From the NCBI RefSeq assembly GCF_001592045.1, contig NZ_BCWB01000017.1, positions 124,001 to 188,000 of the forward strand: 64,000 bases of DNA, written 5' to 3'. Below the pieces are notes generated by a model. It ran no database searches, was not told where the DNA came from, and saw only the letters and a list, made by a program, of their open reading frames with translations. The DNA is from Thermobifida fusca NBRC 14071 = JCM 3263. Lineage in GTDB: Bacteria; Actinomycetota; Actinomycetes; Streptosporangiales; Streptosporangiaceae. Below are positions 10,753 to 21,637 of this stretch, piece by piece. Numbering within the stretch: the stretch's first letter is position 1; every line of letters starts with the position of its first letter. Made by a program: the position numbers and the translations under genes.

Positions 10753-11521
10753 GTGGACAGCGAGGTATTCCGCGGCGGGGTCAACCAGGTGGTCCGGGTC
10801 GGGGCCGTCGTACTCCGCCCTACCGGCCCGTGGACTCCTGCGGTGCACGCACTGCTGCGGCATGTGGCGGCGGCAGGGTTTTCCGGGGCGCCCCGCGTGC
10901 ACGGTGTCGACGATCAGGGGCGGGAGATTCTCGACTTTGTGGCGGGGGCAGTGGCCACCGATCCGGTGCCCGCGTATGCGCGCCGGGATGCGGCCCTGGC
11001 CGCTGCGGGGCGGCTGGCTGCTGCGACGCTACCACGACGCGACCGTGGGGTTCGTTCCGCCGCGCGACGCGGTGTGGCAGTTGCCGGAACGCGCTCCCCG
11101 CGAGGTGATCTGCCACGGTGACGTGGCGCCCTACAACACCGTGTTCCGCACCGGGCTGCCGGTGGCGTTCATCGACTTCGACGCGGCGCATCCGGGGCCG
11201 CGTCTCTGGGATCTCGCGTTGGCCGCCTACCGGTTCGTGCCGTTGAGCGCGCCCGGCACGATCGGTGAGGACGTGCCTGTGGCGGAGCAGGCACGGCGGT
11301 TGGAACTGTTCACGGCCGCCTACGGGCTCACGAGCGCGGCGGACCGTGCGATGCTCCTCGCAGTCGCTCAGGAACGCTTGGTGGCCTTGGTGGAGTTCAT
11401 GAGGGAGCGGGCAGCGGCAGGGGATGCAGCGTTCGCCCGGCATTGTGCCGAGGGGCACGACGCCATCTACCGCACGGACCTCGCCTACCTGCGCGCCCAT
11501 GCCGCGGCGCTTCGGGGCTGA
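10753..11521 (+). pseudogene. Aminoglycoside-phosphotransferase-family gene broken by a 4-bp duplication
   Basis: The 5' half (from GTG 10753) reads DSEVFRGGVNQVVRVG and RPTGPWTPAVHALLRH, typical of actinobacterial APH-family phosphotransferases. The frame then runs into an unrelated tail. The correct continuation is in the +1-shifted frame: RRYHDATVGFVPP, catalytic HGDVAPYN and metal-binding IDFD, to the stop at 11521. At 11013-11020 the tetranucleotide GCTG is repeated in tandem; removing one copy restores the expected AAGRLLRRYHDAT. The lesion therefore looks like a 4-base slippage duplication rather than a homopolymer read error. Catalytic residues downstream are intact, suggesting a recent mutation. 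The substrate is unknown; these proteins are not necessarily resistance enzymes. Confidence 0.82.
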
Positions 11522-11566
11522 TCGTGGGCATCGGCTCCGGCCCGCACCGTGGCGTGTGCCGCAGGG

Positions 11567-12772
11567 TCAGCGGAGGGGCTCTCCGCCGCGCCACACCCGC
11601 ATCGCTTTGAGCCCGTAGGACCAGGCGAAAGCGCCTTCGTGCTCGGCGTCCCACTGGACGACGTCCGCGACCTTCCCCACGGCGATCACGCCGCGGTCCA
11701 GCGTGCCCAGTGCCTGGGCCCCGCCGACGGTGGCGGCGCGCAGGGCTTCTTGCACGCTGAGCCCGTACAGCCCGATCGCCATGCACACGACCAGCGACAT
11801 CATGGTGGTACCGCAGTGCGCCGGGTTGTGGTCGGTGCCCAGTGCTACAGGGACTCCGTGGTCGAGGAGGGCGCGGACCGGCGGGGTGCGGCACTCGTTG
11901 AGGGACGCGGTGGGGCAGACCACGACCGGTGTCTTCGTCCGGGCGAGCGCCACCAGGTCTTCCTCGTCGGTCTCGTGGAGCAGGTCCACCGAGTTGCACT
12001 GCATTTCCGCGGCCATGCGCACCGCGCCGTGCCGGGGTTTGGAGCAGGCGTGGATCCGTGTTTTGAGGCCGGCAGCGCGCCCTAGGGTGAGGATCCAGCG
12101 CGCGTCTTCTGTGGTGAACTGGCGGTTGTCGCAGTAGACGTCGACCCCGTCCGCCCCGGCCTGGGCGGCGTCCCCCAGCCAGGAGCCGACCGCCTGCACG
12201 TAGTCGCGGTGGCGGCCGAAGTATTCGGGCGGTATCGCGTGCGCAGCGAAGAAGGTGACGTGCAGCCGCGGCATTCCGGGTTCTTCTTCGAGGGAGCGCA
12301 GCAGGCGCACATCGGCGAGCTCCCCGTCGCGGGTCAGGTGGTAGCCGGTTTTCGCTTCTACGGTGGTGGTGCCCCACAGCAGCCAGTGGCGGAGCCGGTC
12401 TCGCACGTCGTTGCAGAGGGTCCACGGGTCGGTGCCCCGGGTCACGGTGACGGTGGAGGAGACACCGCCGCCCGCGGCGACGATGTCGCTCTGGGAGGCT
12501 CCCTCGCTGCGCGCGGAGATTTCGGCGTACCGGTTCCCCGCGTAGACGGGGTGGGCGTGGGCGTCGATGAGCCCGGGGGTGACGAGCGCGCCGCCCGCGT
12601 TGTCGATCTGGGCGTCGGCGATGTGGTCAATCACTCCGGGAATGCTCTGGGGCAGGCTGGCGGCTGGGCCAACCCAGGCAATGATCCCATCGCGCATGAC
12701 GATGGCGGCGTTGCTGATCAGTTCGACGCCGGTCCATAGTCGTCCGATGTTCGTCAACAGCCGTACCGTCAT
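11567..12772 (-). CDS. hutI: Imidazolonepropionase (HutI-type amidohydrolase)
   Basis: A 401-residue metal-dependent amidohydrolase that would open the ring of 4-imidazolone-5-propanoate in histidine degradation. Visible motifs: LVTPGLIDAHAHPVYAGNR (metal-binding HxH and the HutI-typical AGNR), the GTTTVEAKTGYHL segment, HACS, and ALGTDHNPAHCG carrying the late metal-binding aspartate. The ATG at 12772 gives the family-typical start MTVRLLTNIGRLWTG; earlier in-frame codons add a non-family extension. No other hut gene is present in the window, so the assignment rests on sequence only; a related amidohydrolase is the main alternative. It is convergent with the broken phosphotransferase gene. 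Confidence 0.85.
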   Translation of the reverse strand: MTVRLLTNIGRLWTGVELISNAAIVMRDGIIAWVGPAASLPQSIPGVIDHIADAQIDNAGGALVTPGLIDAHAHPVYAGNRYAEISARSEGASQSDIVAAGGGVSSTVTVTRGTDPWTLCNDVRDRLRHWLLWGTTTVEAKTGYHLTRDGELADVRLLRSLEEEPGMPRLHVTFFAAHAIPPEYFGRHRDYVQAVGSWLGDAAQAGADGVDVYCDNRQFTTEDARWILTLGRAAGLKTRIHACSKPRHGAVRMAAEMQCNSVDLLHETDEEDLVALARTKTPVVVCPTASLNECRTPPVRALLDHGVPVALGTDHNPAHCGTTMMSLVVCMAIGLYGLSVQEALRAATVGGAQALGTLDRGVIAVGKVADVVQWDAEHEGAFAWSYGLKAMRVWRGGEPLR

Positions 12773-12993
12773 TGTTTCACCGCTCGCCCGTCCGCGCTGC
12801 CACGGCCGTCCCCCGGACCCGGAAGACGACCACGTCACACGAACAGTCTTCACACGACTTCATATCGATGCCTTGCCGTAGCTGGGGGGTCAACGCGGCC
12901 GGAACGAGGCCGGGCAGCAGCATCCGTCAACTTCGGGTGAAGGCAACCGTAGTTCATAGAGCGCTGAGATGTACACCTTTGCGGCTGAACAGT

Positions 12994-13030
12994 AAACGGC
13001 GGAACCTCACAAGAGGTTCCGCCGTTTTTG
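12994..13030. terminator. Strong rho-independent terminator at the hflX 3' side
   Basis: Perfect 15-bp stem AAACGGCGGAACCTC (12994-13008) and its complement (13013-13027) around a 4-base ACAA loop. The plus strand continues TTTTTGTT, so the better U-tract serves plus-strand transcription; on the minus strand it lies 19 bases after the hflX stop and can end that gene. No plus-strand gene precedes it between 12773 and 12993. Confidence 0.9.
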
Positions 13031-13046
13031 TTCGGTTAGGCTCTAG

Positions 13047-14528
13047 CTATGAGGCCACGGTGGCGTATCGGTCCAGTTGACCGGCGAGTTCCGGGGACAC
13101 CCAGGCGTGGAGGACCGTGCCGGAGGCGGTGTGCTCCTCGCTAAGGATCCGGCCTTCCTGGTGGATGCGGGAGACCAGGTCGCCCCGCTCGTAGGGCAGC
13201 AGCACGGTGACCTCGTGCTCCGATTCGGGCAGGGCTTCGGCGATCGCTTGGAGCAGCTCGCCGATGCCTTCCCCGGTGCGTGCGGAGACTTCGACCATGC
13301 CGGGGTACTTGGTGCGCAACTGCCTGAGCTGTGTCTCGTCGGCGGCGTCGATCTTGTTGATGACGATCAGCTCGGGGATGTCCGTGGCGTCGATCTCCGC
13401 GAAAACCTGCCGTACCGAGGCGATCTGCTGCTCGGGGTCAGGGTGGGAGCCGTCCACGACGTGGAGGATGAGGTCGGCTTCGGTGACCTCCTCCAAGGTG
13501 GAGCGGAACGCTTCCACGAGCTGGTGCGGCAGGTGCCGCACGAATCCGACGGTGTCGCTCAGGGTGAAGAGGCGACCGTCCGGGGTGCGTGCCCGGCGCA
13601 CGGTCGGGTCCAGGGTGGCGAACAGCGCGTCCTCCACGAGGACCCCGGCACCGGTGATCCGGTTGAGCAGGCTGGACTTGCCCGCGTTGGTGTACCCGGC
13701 GATGGCGACGGCAGGCACTTTGCGGCTGCGGCGCCGGTCGCGTTTCACTTCGCGGGCCACCGCCATGTGCGCCAGTTCGCGACGGAGCTTGGCCATCCGC
13801 CGGTGGATGCGGCGCCGGTCGGTTTCCAGCTTGGTCTCACCGGGACCGCGCAGCCCCACTCCGCCGTTGCCGCCGCCGGACGTGCCCGTCTGGCGGGACA
13901 GGGCCTCACCCCATCCGCGGAGCCGCGGCAGCAGGTAGGTGAGCTGCGCCAGTTCCACTTGGGCTTTACCTTCGCGGCTGCGGGCGTGCTGGGCGAAGAT
14001 GTCGAGGATGAGCGCGGTCCGGTCGATCACCTTGACCTTGACCGCTTCTTCCAGTTGGCGCAGCTGGCCGGGGGTGAGCTCCCCGTCGCAGATGACGGTG
14101 TCAGCTCCGGTGGCCTCCACGATGTCGCGGAGTTCAGCGGCCTTGCCGCTGCCGATGTAGGTAGCCGGGTCCGGTTTGGACCGGCGCTGGGTGAGTCCGG
14201 CGAGAACCACGGCGCCCGCGGTTTCCGCAAGCTGTTTGAGTTCGAACAGGGAGTTGTCGGCATCCTCCTGAGTGCCGCTGGTCCACACGCCGATGAGTAC
14301 CACGCGCTCCAACCGCAGCGACCGGTACTCGACTTCGGTGATGTCGTGGAGTTCGGTGGACAGTCCGTTGACCCGGCGCAGCGCGAGGCGGTCCTGCAGC
14401 TCGGCCTCTCCCGGGGTGGTCGTGTCGATTCCGTCGAAATGGGCTGGCACAGAGTCTTCCGTGTCGACGCTTGATCCGGTGCGGAGTGTGTGGTCGTTGA
14501 GGTTGAGAGAAGTACGCGTCATATCCAT
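13047..14528 (-). CDS. hflX: Ribosome-associated GTPase HflX
   Basis: A 493-residue GTPase with an actinobacterial N-terminal extension. The HflX domain contains TYIGSGKAAELRDIVEATGAD and GLRGPGETKLETDRRRIHRR. The G domain has GYTNAGKSSLLNRITG (G1), DTVGFVRHLPHQLVEAFRST (G3) and VINKIDAAD (G4). The family splits stalled 70S ribosomes, often under heat or antibiotic stress. It lies in the conserved miaB/miaA-dapF-hflX neighbourhood. Confidence 0.95.
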   Translation of the reverse strand: MDMTRTSLNLNDHTLRTGSSVDTEDSVPAHFDGIDTTTPGEAELQDRLALRRVNGLSTELHDITEVEYRSLRLERVVLIGVWTSGTQEDADNSLFELKQLAETAGAVVLAGLTQRRSKPDPATYIGSGKAAELRDIVEATGADTVICDGELTPGQLRQLEEAVKVKVIDRTALILDIFAQHARSREGKAQVELAQLTYLLPRLRGWGEALSRQTGTSGGGNGGVGLRGPGETKLETDRRRIHRRMAKLRRELAHMAVAREVKRDRRRSRKVPAVAIAGYTNAGKSSLLNRITGAGVLVEDALFATLDPTVRRARTPDGRLFTLSDTVGFVRHLPHQLVEAFRSTLEEVTEADLILHVVDGSHPDPEQQIASVRQVFAEIDATDIPELIVINKIDAADETQLRQLRTKYPGMVEVSARTGEGIGELLQAIAEALPESEHEVTVLLPYERGDLVSRIHQEGRILSEEHTASGTVLHAWVSPELAGQLDRYATVAS

Positions 14529-14747
14529 CTGGTGAGTGCTAACACGGCGTCACCGTGGTTCCTCCCCCGATCGTCCCACGGGTACCGCCAGAAGTCAGGT
14601 GGTTTTTGAGGCGCTCCGCCGTCCCAGCAGCCCCAGAACATCCCCCTTAAGCAAAGAACAGGTGTTCTTTACCCATGTTTAACCCAGAAAAAACTTCAAT
14701 ATTTCCGCATGAGCGAAAAATTTGCGCCTCGTAGCACGGAGACTGCG

Positions 14748-14776
14748 TTGACCTGCCAGGACGGGCAGAGTAGCGT
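14748..14776 (+). promoter_or_regulatory. Candidate promoter of aceB
   Basis: TTGACC (14748-14753), a 17-base spacer and TAGCGT (14771-14776), about 50 bases before the aceB start. The surrounding 14640-14820 stretch is clearly richer in A and T than the neighbouring genes. The near-mirror words TTTCCGC (about 14702) and GCGGAAG (about 14809) flank the promoter and could be an operator pair. Confidence 0.5.
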
Positions 14777-14825
14777 CAATTCCACATAACAAAAGCAAGT
14801 TTCGCCATGCGGAAGGTTTGGTGCC

Positions 14826-16424
<1,599 letters not shown>

Positions 16425-16484
16425 CACTCGGCCGCATCGCCTCGGCGCCCCCACCCGGCTCGGCCGCGGTGCAGGGGCGCCTGC

Positions 16485-18191
16485 TCATTCCTGCACCACG
16501 TAGCCGATGTCGGCGTAGTCCAGCGTGCCCAGCCCGGGAGCCCCCACATTGGCCAGGGTGTCGCGGACCGCGTAGATCTGCGGCCGCTGGTAGAGGGGCA
16601 GGGTGTGGCCGAGCTCCCACAGCAGCCGGTCGGCTTTGTTGAGCTGTTCGATTGCGGTGCCGCGGTCGAGGGCCTCGAGCGCGCCGTACAGGGCCTGGTC
16701 CACCTCGGGGGAGCCGATCCGGCCGACATTGGTCCGCCACTGCGGCTTCCCGTCGGCGTCGTCGACCGCGTCGAGCCACTGGTGCAGCGAGTCGAAGACC
16801 GGGAACCCCCTGCCGCTGTTGACGAAAGCGACCAGGTCGTAGTTGCCGGGCTGGACGTATTTGCTGAACAACTGGTTGCCCGGCACACTCGTGATCTTGA
16901 TGTCCACCCCGATCTCGGCGAGCATCGACTGCACCAGTTCGGCTTCCTCCCACGCCGGCGCATACCCCTGCGGGACGATGAACCGCAGCGTCAGCGGCTT
17001 GCCGTCACGAGTGCGCACCTCGCCGGGCTGGGCCGCGGTCCAGCCTGCTTCCTCCAGCAGTTGCGCGGCCCGGTCGGGGTCGTACTTCCCCCACTCGCCG
17101 CTGTTGTCGGCATAGCCGGGCTGTTCGGGCATGAGGAACCGGTTGTTGAGCACCCGCGGCTCCCATCCCAGGGTGCCCAGCGCCGCTGTGGCGAGCACTT
17201 CGCGGTTGATCCCCAGGAAGATCGCGTGGCGGACGTCCACGTCCTTGAGGATCGGGGTCTGCCCGTTGAGGGTGATGTGCCGGTAGTCGGCGCCCAGTGC
17301 AGCCCGGATCTCCGTGCCCGGTGCGGAGCGGATCCGCTCATAGGACCCGGAGTCGAGGGAGAGCGCGTACAGGTCGATGCTGCCGTCGAGGAAGGCCGCG
17401 TCCAGCGCGTCGGGGGCCAGCGTGCGGAAGATGATCGCCTCGAGCCGGGCCGGGTCACCCCACCAGTCCGCGTTGCGCTCCAGGGTGATGGTCTGGGCGA
17501 CGAGGTCGAGCTCCGCCACGTCGAACGGTCCCGCGGTGACCGGGATCTGCTCGAGGTATCCGGTGTTGAAGGATTCCGGGTCCGCGGTGTACTCCTCGGG
17601 GAGCAGGGGCGAGAACAGCGCCGGATACTCGGAGAACGGCTGTTCGAAGACGATGACGACCTGGTACTTGTTCTTCCCCTTGCGTACTTCAGCGATCCGG
17701 TCGTAGCCGACAGTGCCGAGCGCCTGATACTCCGGGTTGCTTCCCGACAAGGCTTCGGCCATGGCCGCGTAGTCGCGCCAGGTGATGGGGTCCCCGGTGG
17801 ACCAGGCAGCCTCCGGGTTGAGGGTGAGGGTGACGACCTGTTCGGGTTCGGTGGTGACCGACACGTCGATCACATAGTCGGGGTTGGGGTGGGCTTCACC
17901 CCGTTCATCGACCCGGAACGGGATGGGCAGCAGCGCTTCGAGGACCGTGTGCACGGCGGCGAGGTTTCCGGCCTGATGGTGGGGGTTCCACTGGGTGGGG
18001 AACTCGTTGATCCCCCAGGTCAAGGTGCCGCCGTCGGCTACGAGCGCGCGGTCTACGGCGTTGATTGCGGCTGTTGCGGGTTCCGGGGCTGCCTGCCTGT
18101 GGTCCACTTCCGCCTGGCAGCCTGCCAGCGCGGCGGTCAGGGTGAGCACGAATGCTCCCACCGAAATCGCACGCCGTTTCCCTGTTCGCAC
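16485..18191 (-). CDS. Family 5 (oligopeptide/dipeptide-type) substrate-binding lipoprotein
   Basis: ABC importer solute-binding lipoprotein, about 568 residues. The GTG start at 18191 is chosen for a GGGGGA Shine-Dalgarno 3 bases upstream and because it yields a clean lipoprotein signal: basic RTGKRR, a hydrophobic core and lipobox LAGC. An in-frame ATG at 18269 is an alternative. The body is SBP_bac_5-like: GTLTWGINEFPTQWNPH, then VDVRHAIFLGINRE typical of the family, and a C-terminal DRLLWELGHTLPLYQRP. It follows the DppB-like permease gene by 163 bases in the dapF operon. No second permease or ATPase is adjacent. Confidence 0.88.
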   Translation of the reverse strand: MRTGKRRAISVGAFVLTLTAALAGCQAEVDHRQAAPEPATAAINAVDRALVADGGTLTWGINEFPTQWNPHHQAGNLAAVHTVLEALLPIPFRVDERGEAHPNPDYVIDVSVTTEPEQVVTLTLNPEAAWSTGDPITWRDYAAMAEALSGSNPEYQALGTVGYDRIAEVRKGKNKYQVVIVFEQPFSEYPALFSPLLPEEYTADPESFNTGYLEQIPVTAGPFDVAELDLVAQTITLERNADWWGDPARLEAIIFRTLAPDALDAAFLDGSIDLYALSLDSGSYERIRSAPGTEIRAALGADYRHITLNGQTPILKDVDVRHAIFLGINREVLATAALGTLGWEPRVLNNRFLMPEQPGYADNSGEWGKYDPDRAAQLLEEAGWTAAQPGEVRTRDGKPLTLRFIVPQGYAPAWEEAELVQSMLAEIGVDIKITSVPGNQLFSKYVQPGNYDLVAFVNSGRGFPVFDSLHQWLDAVDDADGKPQWRTNVGRIGSPEVDQALYGALEALDRGTAIEQLNKADRLLWELGHTLPLYQRPQIYAVRDTLANVGAPGLGTLDYADIGYVVQE

Positions 18192-18354
18192 TTGTCCCCC
18201 AAATGCCCTGGGCCGTTCCGCTGCGGAGTCCGGGGCAGACTCCGGTGCTCCGCCGGGCCGACGCGCCATGATCGCCTTGACAAAAGGCACCAATGGAACA
18301 ATTGGGGAAAATAGTACTCCGCTTGGGAACGGGGAACCCGGTATTTCCCAGGCG

Positions 18355-19365
18355 TTATCCCGCCTGGCTCCGCGGATCCACCACCGCACGCACCAGATCA
18401 GAGACCACTCCTGCCGCGGTCACGCACACCGCCCCGAAACAGCAGACCGCCGCAACCGCGTTCACATCCCCCTGCCCTACCGCTTCGAACAGGTACTCGC
18501 CGACCCCGTGCCATCCGAACACTTGCTCGGTGAAAACCGTACTGGTCAGCAGCACAGCCAGGGAATAGCTGAAATACGCGGCCGCCGGAATCAGCGTGAC
18601 CCGCAGCGCGTGCCGCACCACCGCCTGCGACCGGGTCATCCCCTTAGCCCGCGCCGTGCGCAGATACTCGGCGCCCACCTGATCGGCGATCAGCGAACGC
18701 TGGTACCGGCTGTACAAGGCGATCTGCGGGAGCGCCACCGCCAGTGTCGGCAGTACCAGGTGGCGCAGCCGGTCGAGCGCCTGCTCCCCCACCCCGCCGG
18801 AGAACCCGGGCGTAGCCTCCCCGGTGACCCGCACCAGATCCATCCCCGCCACCTGGTTGGCCCACACCCCCACGTGCTGGAGCGCCACGGCGAGCACCAC
18901 TACCGGCACGGAGATCACCAGCAGCGACAGCGCAGTCACGGCCCGGTCTGCGCTCCCCCGCACCCGGCTGCCCGTCCACGTGCCCAGCGCCACCCCGCCG
19001 ATACAGCCGAGCACGGCCCCGGCCGCCAGCAGCCGCACACTCACCCCGATCCGCCGGGACAGCTCCTCGTTGACCGAAGCCCCGTCCCACGTGCGTCCGA
19101 AGTCGCCGACCGCTATCCCCGAAATCCACACCGCATACCGCTGGAACAGGGGCGTGCGGTCGTTGAGATTAGCGGCGTCCAAAGCGGCATCCACCGCGGC
19201 AGGAGGCGGGGGCGGCCGCTGCGCCTCGAAGTTCTCCCGGGGATGCAGCGTGGCGGCCGCCAGAAAGTAGACACAGCTCACCGCGGTGAACAGCAGCACC
19301 GCCCGCCGCAGCACCCGCCGCAGCAGCGGGACCACGACCCGGCGGCCCACCGCGCTACCGCTCAC
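18355..19365 (-). CDS. DppB/OppB-type ABC transporter permease
   Basis: Inner-membrane permease of about 336 residues. The GTG at 19365 overlaps the dapF stop by 4 bases (GTGA), indicating translational coupling. The N-terminal helix is followed by a periplasmic segment rich in proline, then the DppB-like IAVGDFGRTWDGASVNEELSRR, several membrane helices, and the EAA-type loop YLRTARAKGMTRSQAVVRHALR with the FGWHGVGEYLFEAV segment. It normally pairs with a DppC-like permease and one or two ATPases, none of which is found here. It probably works with the lipoprotein downstream; the other subunits would have to come from elsewhere or be lost. Confidence 0.87.
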   Translation of the reverse strand: MSGSAVGRRVVVPLLRRVLRRAVLLFTAVSCVYFLAAATLHPRENFEAQRPPPPPAAVDAALDAANLNDRTPLFQRYAVWISGIAVGDFGRTWDGASVNEELSRRIGVSVRLLAAGAVLGCIGGVALGTWTGSRVRGSADRAVTALSLLVISVPVVVLAVALQHVGVWANQVAGMDLVRVTGEATPGFSGGVGEQALDRLRHLVLPTLAVALPQIALYSRYQRSLIADQVGAEYLRTARAKGMTRSQAVVRHALRVTLIPAAAYFSYSLAVLLTSTVFTEQVFGWHGVGEYLFEAVGQGDVNAVAAVCCFGAVCVTAAGVVSDLVRAVVDPRSQAG

Positions 19366-20186
19366 CGGAGCGCAGACAGCCGGACGTCCCCCTCGGCGAC
19401 GATCACCGCGGGGCCGCTCAGCCGAGCTGCTCCAGACTCGAGCACCACCGTGCACTCCCCGCCCGGCACCCGCACCGTCCACCGGGCATCCTCGCCCGGG
19501 GGAGTCGCGGCGGCCGCGGCAGCCACAATCCCCGTACCGCAGGACCGGGTCTCAGCGGCCCCGCGCTCGTAGACGCGCATCTCCAATACGCCCGAGGCGA
19601 CTTCGCGGAACACTTCCACGTTGGCGCCCTGCGGGAACTCCTCAGCCCGCAGCAGCGGAGGAGCGCTCAAGTCGACTTCGGCGACAGGCCGCGCCACCCG
19701 GCACGCCAAATGCGGGTTCCCCACCGAGATCCGCGTCCCGTGCACCGGGCCGTCGGCCAACCGGGCACTCCCCGGCCCCAGGATCCGCACCGGCCCCATG
19801 TCGACGGTGATGTTCCCGTCGGGCTCCAGCACCACGTGGCGTGCCCCGGCCCGCGTGCCCACTTCGAAGGCTGCGGCGCCGACCAGGCCGGCCTCCTGAA
19901 GATAGCGGGCGAACACCCGCACCCCGTTGCCGCACATCTCCGCCACACTGCCGTCAGCGTTGCGGTAGTCCATGAACCACTCGCAGCGCTGCGCGGTCGC
20001 CGCCTCCCCCGTCAACGGCTCGTCCAATGCTTTGGTCCGGACCACTCGCAGCACCCCGTCCGCTCCCAGACCGGCGCGCCGGTCGCACAGTGCGGCAACC
20101 GTCGCTGCATCGAGGTCGAGCTCCCCGTCCGGGTCGGGAAGAATGACGAAATCGTTCTCTGTGCCGTGGCCCTTGGCGAAACGCAT
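19362..20186 (-). CDS. dapF: Diaminopimelate epimerase
   Basis: Converts LL- to meso-diaminopimelate for lysine and peptidoglycan synthesis; 274 residues. The two catalytic cysteines lie in the classic motifs EMCGNGVRVFARY and RSCGTGIVAAA. The N-terminus MRFAKGHGTENDFVILPD is also typical (GTxNDF). It is divergent from miaA across a 90-base spacer that must hold both promoters, and is coupled at its 3' end to an ABC permease gene. Confidence 0.96.
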   Translation of the reverse strand: MRFAKGHGTENDFVILPDPDGELDLDAATVAALCDRRAGLGADGVLRVVRTKALDEPLTGEAATAQRCEWFMDYRNADGSVAEMCGNGVRVFARYLQEAGLVGAAAFEVGTRAGARHVVLEPDGNITVDMGPVRILGPGSARLADGPVHGTRISVGNPHLACRVARPVAEVDLSAPPLLRAEEFPQGANVEVFREVASGVLEMRVYERGAAETRSCGTGIVAAAAAATPPGEDARWTVRVPGGECTVVLESGAARLSGPAVIVAEGDVRLSALR

Positions 20187-20276
20187 GGGTTCATCCTAGA
20201 TTCCTGGCTCACGCCGCGTCCGCGTTTCCCGCTGCGAACCCGCCCGCCACACGCCGTCCACTGCCACACTTAAGGC

Positions 20277-21236
20277 ATGAGCACAGTGATCGCGGTCGTC
20301 GGACCGACCGCAGTGGGCAAGTCTGACCTCAGCGTCGCCCTGGCGCTGCGCCTGACCGAGCACGGCCTCCCCGCCGAAATCATCAACGCCGACTCCATGC
20401 AGCTCTACCAGGGCATGGACATCGGCACGGCCAAGCTCACCCCGGAGGAACGGCGCGGCGTCCCCCACCACTTGCTCGACGTCTGGGAGGTGACCCAGAC
20501 CGCGAACGTGGCCGACTACCAGCGCATGGCCCGCGCGGTCATCGACGACCTCCACGCCGCAGGCCGGGTGCCCGTCCTCGTGGGCGGCTCTGGACTGTAC
20601 GTGCGGGCCGCCTTGGACGAACTCGACTTCCCCGGCACCGACCCGAAGGTCCGGGCCCGTTTGGAGGCTGAACTCGCCGAACAGGGGCCGCTCGCCCTGC
20701 ATGCCCGGCTGGCGCGCCTCGACCCTGAGGCGGCCCGGGCGATCCTGCCCACCAACGGACGGCGTATCGTGCGCGCCCTGGAAGTCATCGAGATCACCGG
20801 GGGACCGTTCACCGCGACCTTGCCCGACCACGTCTCCCGCTACCCGTGCGTGCAGATCGGGTTGACTGCGCCCCGCCCGGAACTGGACGAGCGGATCGCA
20901 CTCCGCGTGGACCGCATGTGGGAGGCGGGCCTGGTGGACGAGGTGCGTGCCCTGGAGAAGGCGGGGCTGCGCGACGGGTTCACCGCCTCCCGGGCCCTGG
21001 GCTACGCCCAGATTCTCCGCTTCCTGGCCGGGGAGTGCACGGAAGAGGAGGCCAAGGAGGAGACCGTACGGGCTACCCGGCGGTTCGCCCGCCGCCAGGA
21101 ATCGTGGTTCCGCCGTGATCCGCGGGTGCACTGGCTGCCCTACGACGCCCCCGACCTGGTGGATCGGGCGTTCGCGCTGGTCTGCGAGCACTCTGACCTC
21201 TGCTTCCGGTCAGCCACGCGCGACGAGCAGTCCTGA
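20277..21236 (+). CDS. miaA: tRNA dimethylallyltransferase
   Basis: Transfers dimethylallyl to A37 of UNN-reading tRNAs, the first step toward the ms2i6A made by MiaB. 319 residues. Motifs: P-loop VVGPTAVGKSDLS, INADSMQLYQGMDIGTAK, VGGSGLYVRA, and the C-terminal FARRQESWFRRD. In many actinomycetes it lies close to miaB; here the bacteriocin cassette separates them. Confidence 0.96.
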   Translation: MSTVIAVVGPTAVGKSDLSVALALRLTEHGLPAEIINADSMQLYQGMDIGTAKLTPEERRGVPHHLLDVWEVTQTANVADYQRMARAVIDDLHAAGRVPVLVGGSGLYVRAALDELDFPGTDPKVRARLEAELAEQGPLALHARLARLDPEAARAILPTNGRRIVRALEVIEITGGPFTATLPDHVSRYPCVQIGLTAPRPELDERIALRVDRMWEAGLVDEVRALEKAGLRDGFTASRALGYAQILRFLAGECTEEEAKEETVRATRRFARRQESWFRRDPRVHWLPYDAPDLVDRAFALVCEHSDLCFRSATRDEQS

Positions 21237-21621
21237 GACGAGCTTCCCGGCACCCGCGTTTTCTCCACGCTCGCAAGTGTGGCCGGGCCTCGGCGGGCGG
21301 CGGCTAGGCGATCCCGTACCAGGCCCGCGGGGCACGCCTGGCGTGGATTCCCGCGACCCGCCGCTTGCACTCCGCGACTTGAGCTGCGGCGCCTGCTTCC
21401 CGCATCGGCGGAGAACCGCTGCCCCGGACGCTACAGCAGGACGCCTTCTTTTCTGAAATACAGAGAATTATCCTTCACATTATTTCGACAAAATTCAACT
21501 TTCATCCATTTGCCACTTTAGGGACAAATCCACACATTGCCAACCTTTCAGTCAATTAAAAATATGAGCACAGTTTCAGTCTTCACACTCTCCCCTACAG
21601 GAACTATCCCATCACACGAAA

Positions 21622-21637
21622 TGTGTCATCCATCACA
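21622..21637. promoter_or_regulatory. CRP/GlxR-like palindrome
   Basis: TGTGT-CATCCA-TCACA matches the CRP-family consensus TGTGA-N6-TCACA at 9 of 10 positions. It lies about 550 bases before the bacteriocin precursor. A second CATCACAC copy sits just upstream at about 21610. A regulatory role is inference only. Confidence 0.3.

Noticed and set aside
11007-11010. GGGG homopolymer as the cause of the phosphotransferase frameshift
   Set aside because: Removing one G restores frame but gives GGWLLRRY; removing the GCTG repeat gives the family sequence GRLLRRY, a better fit.
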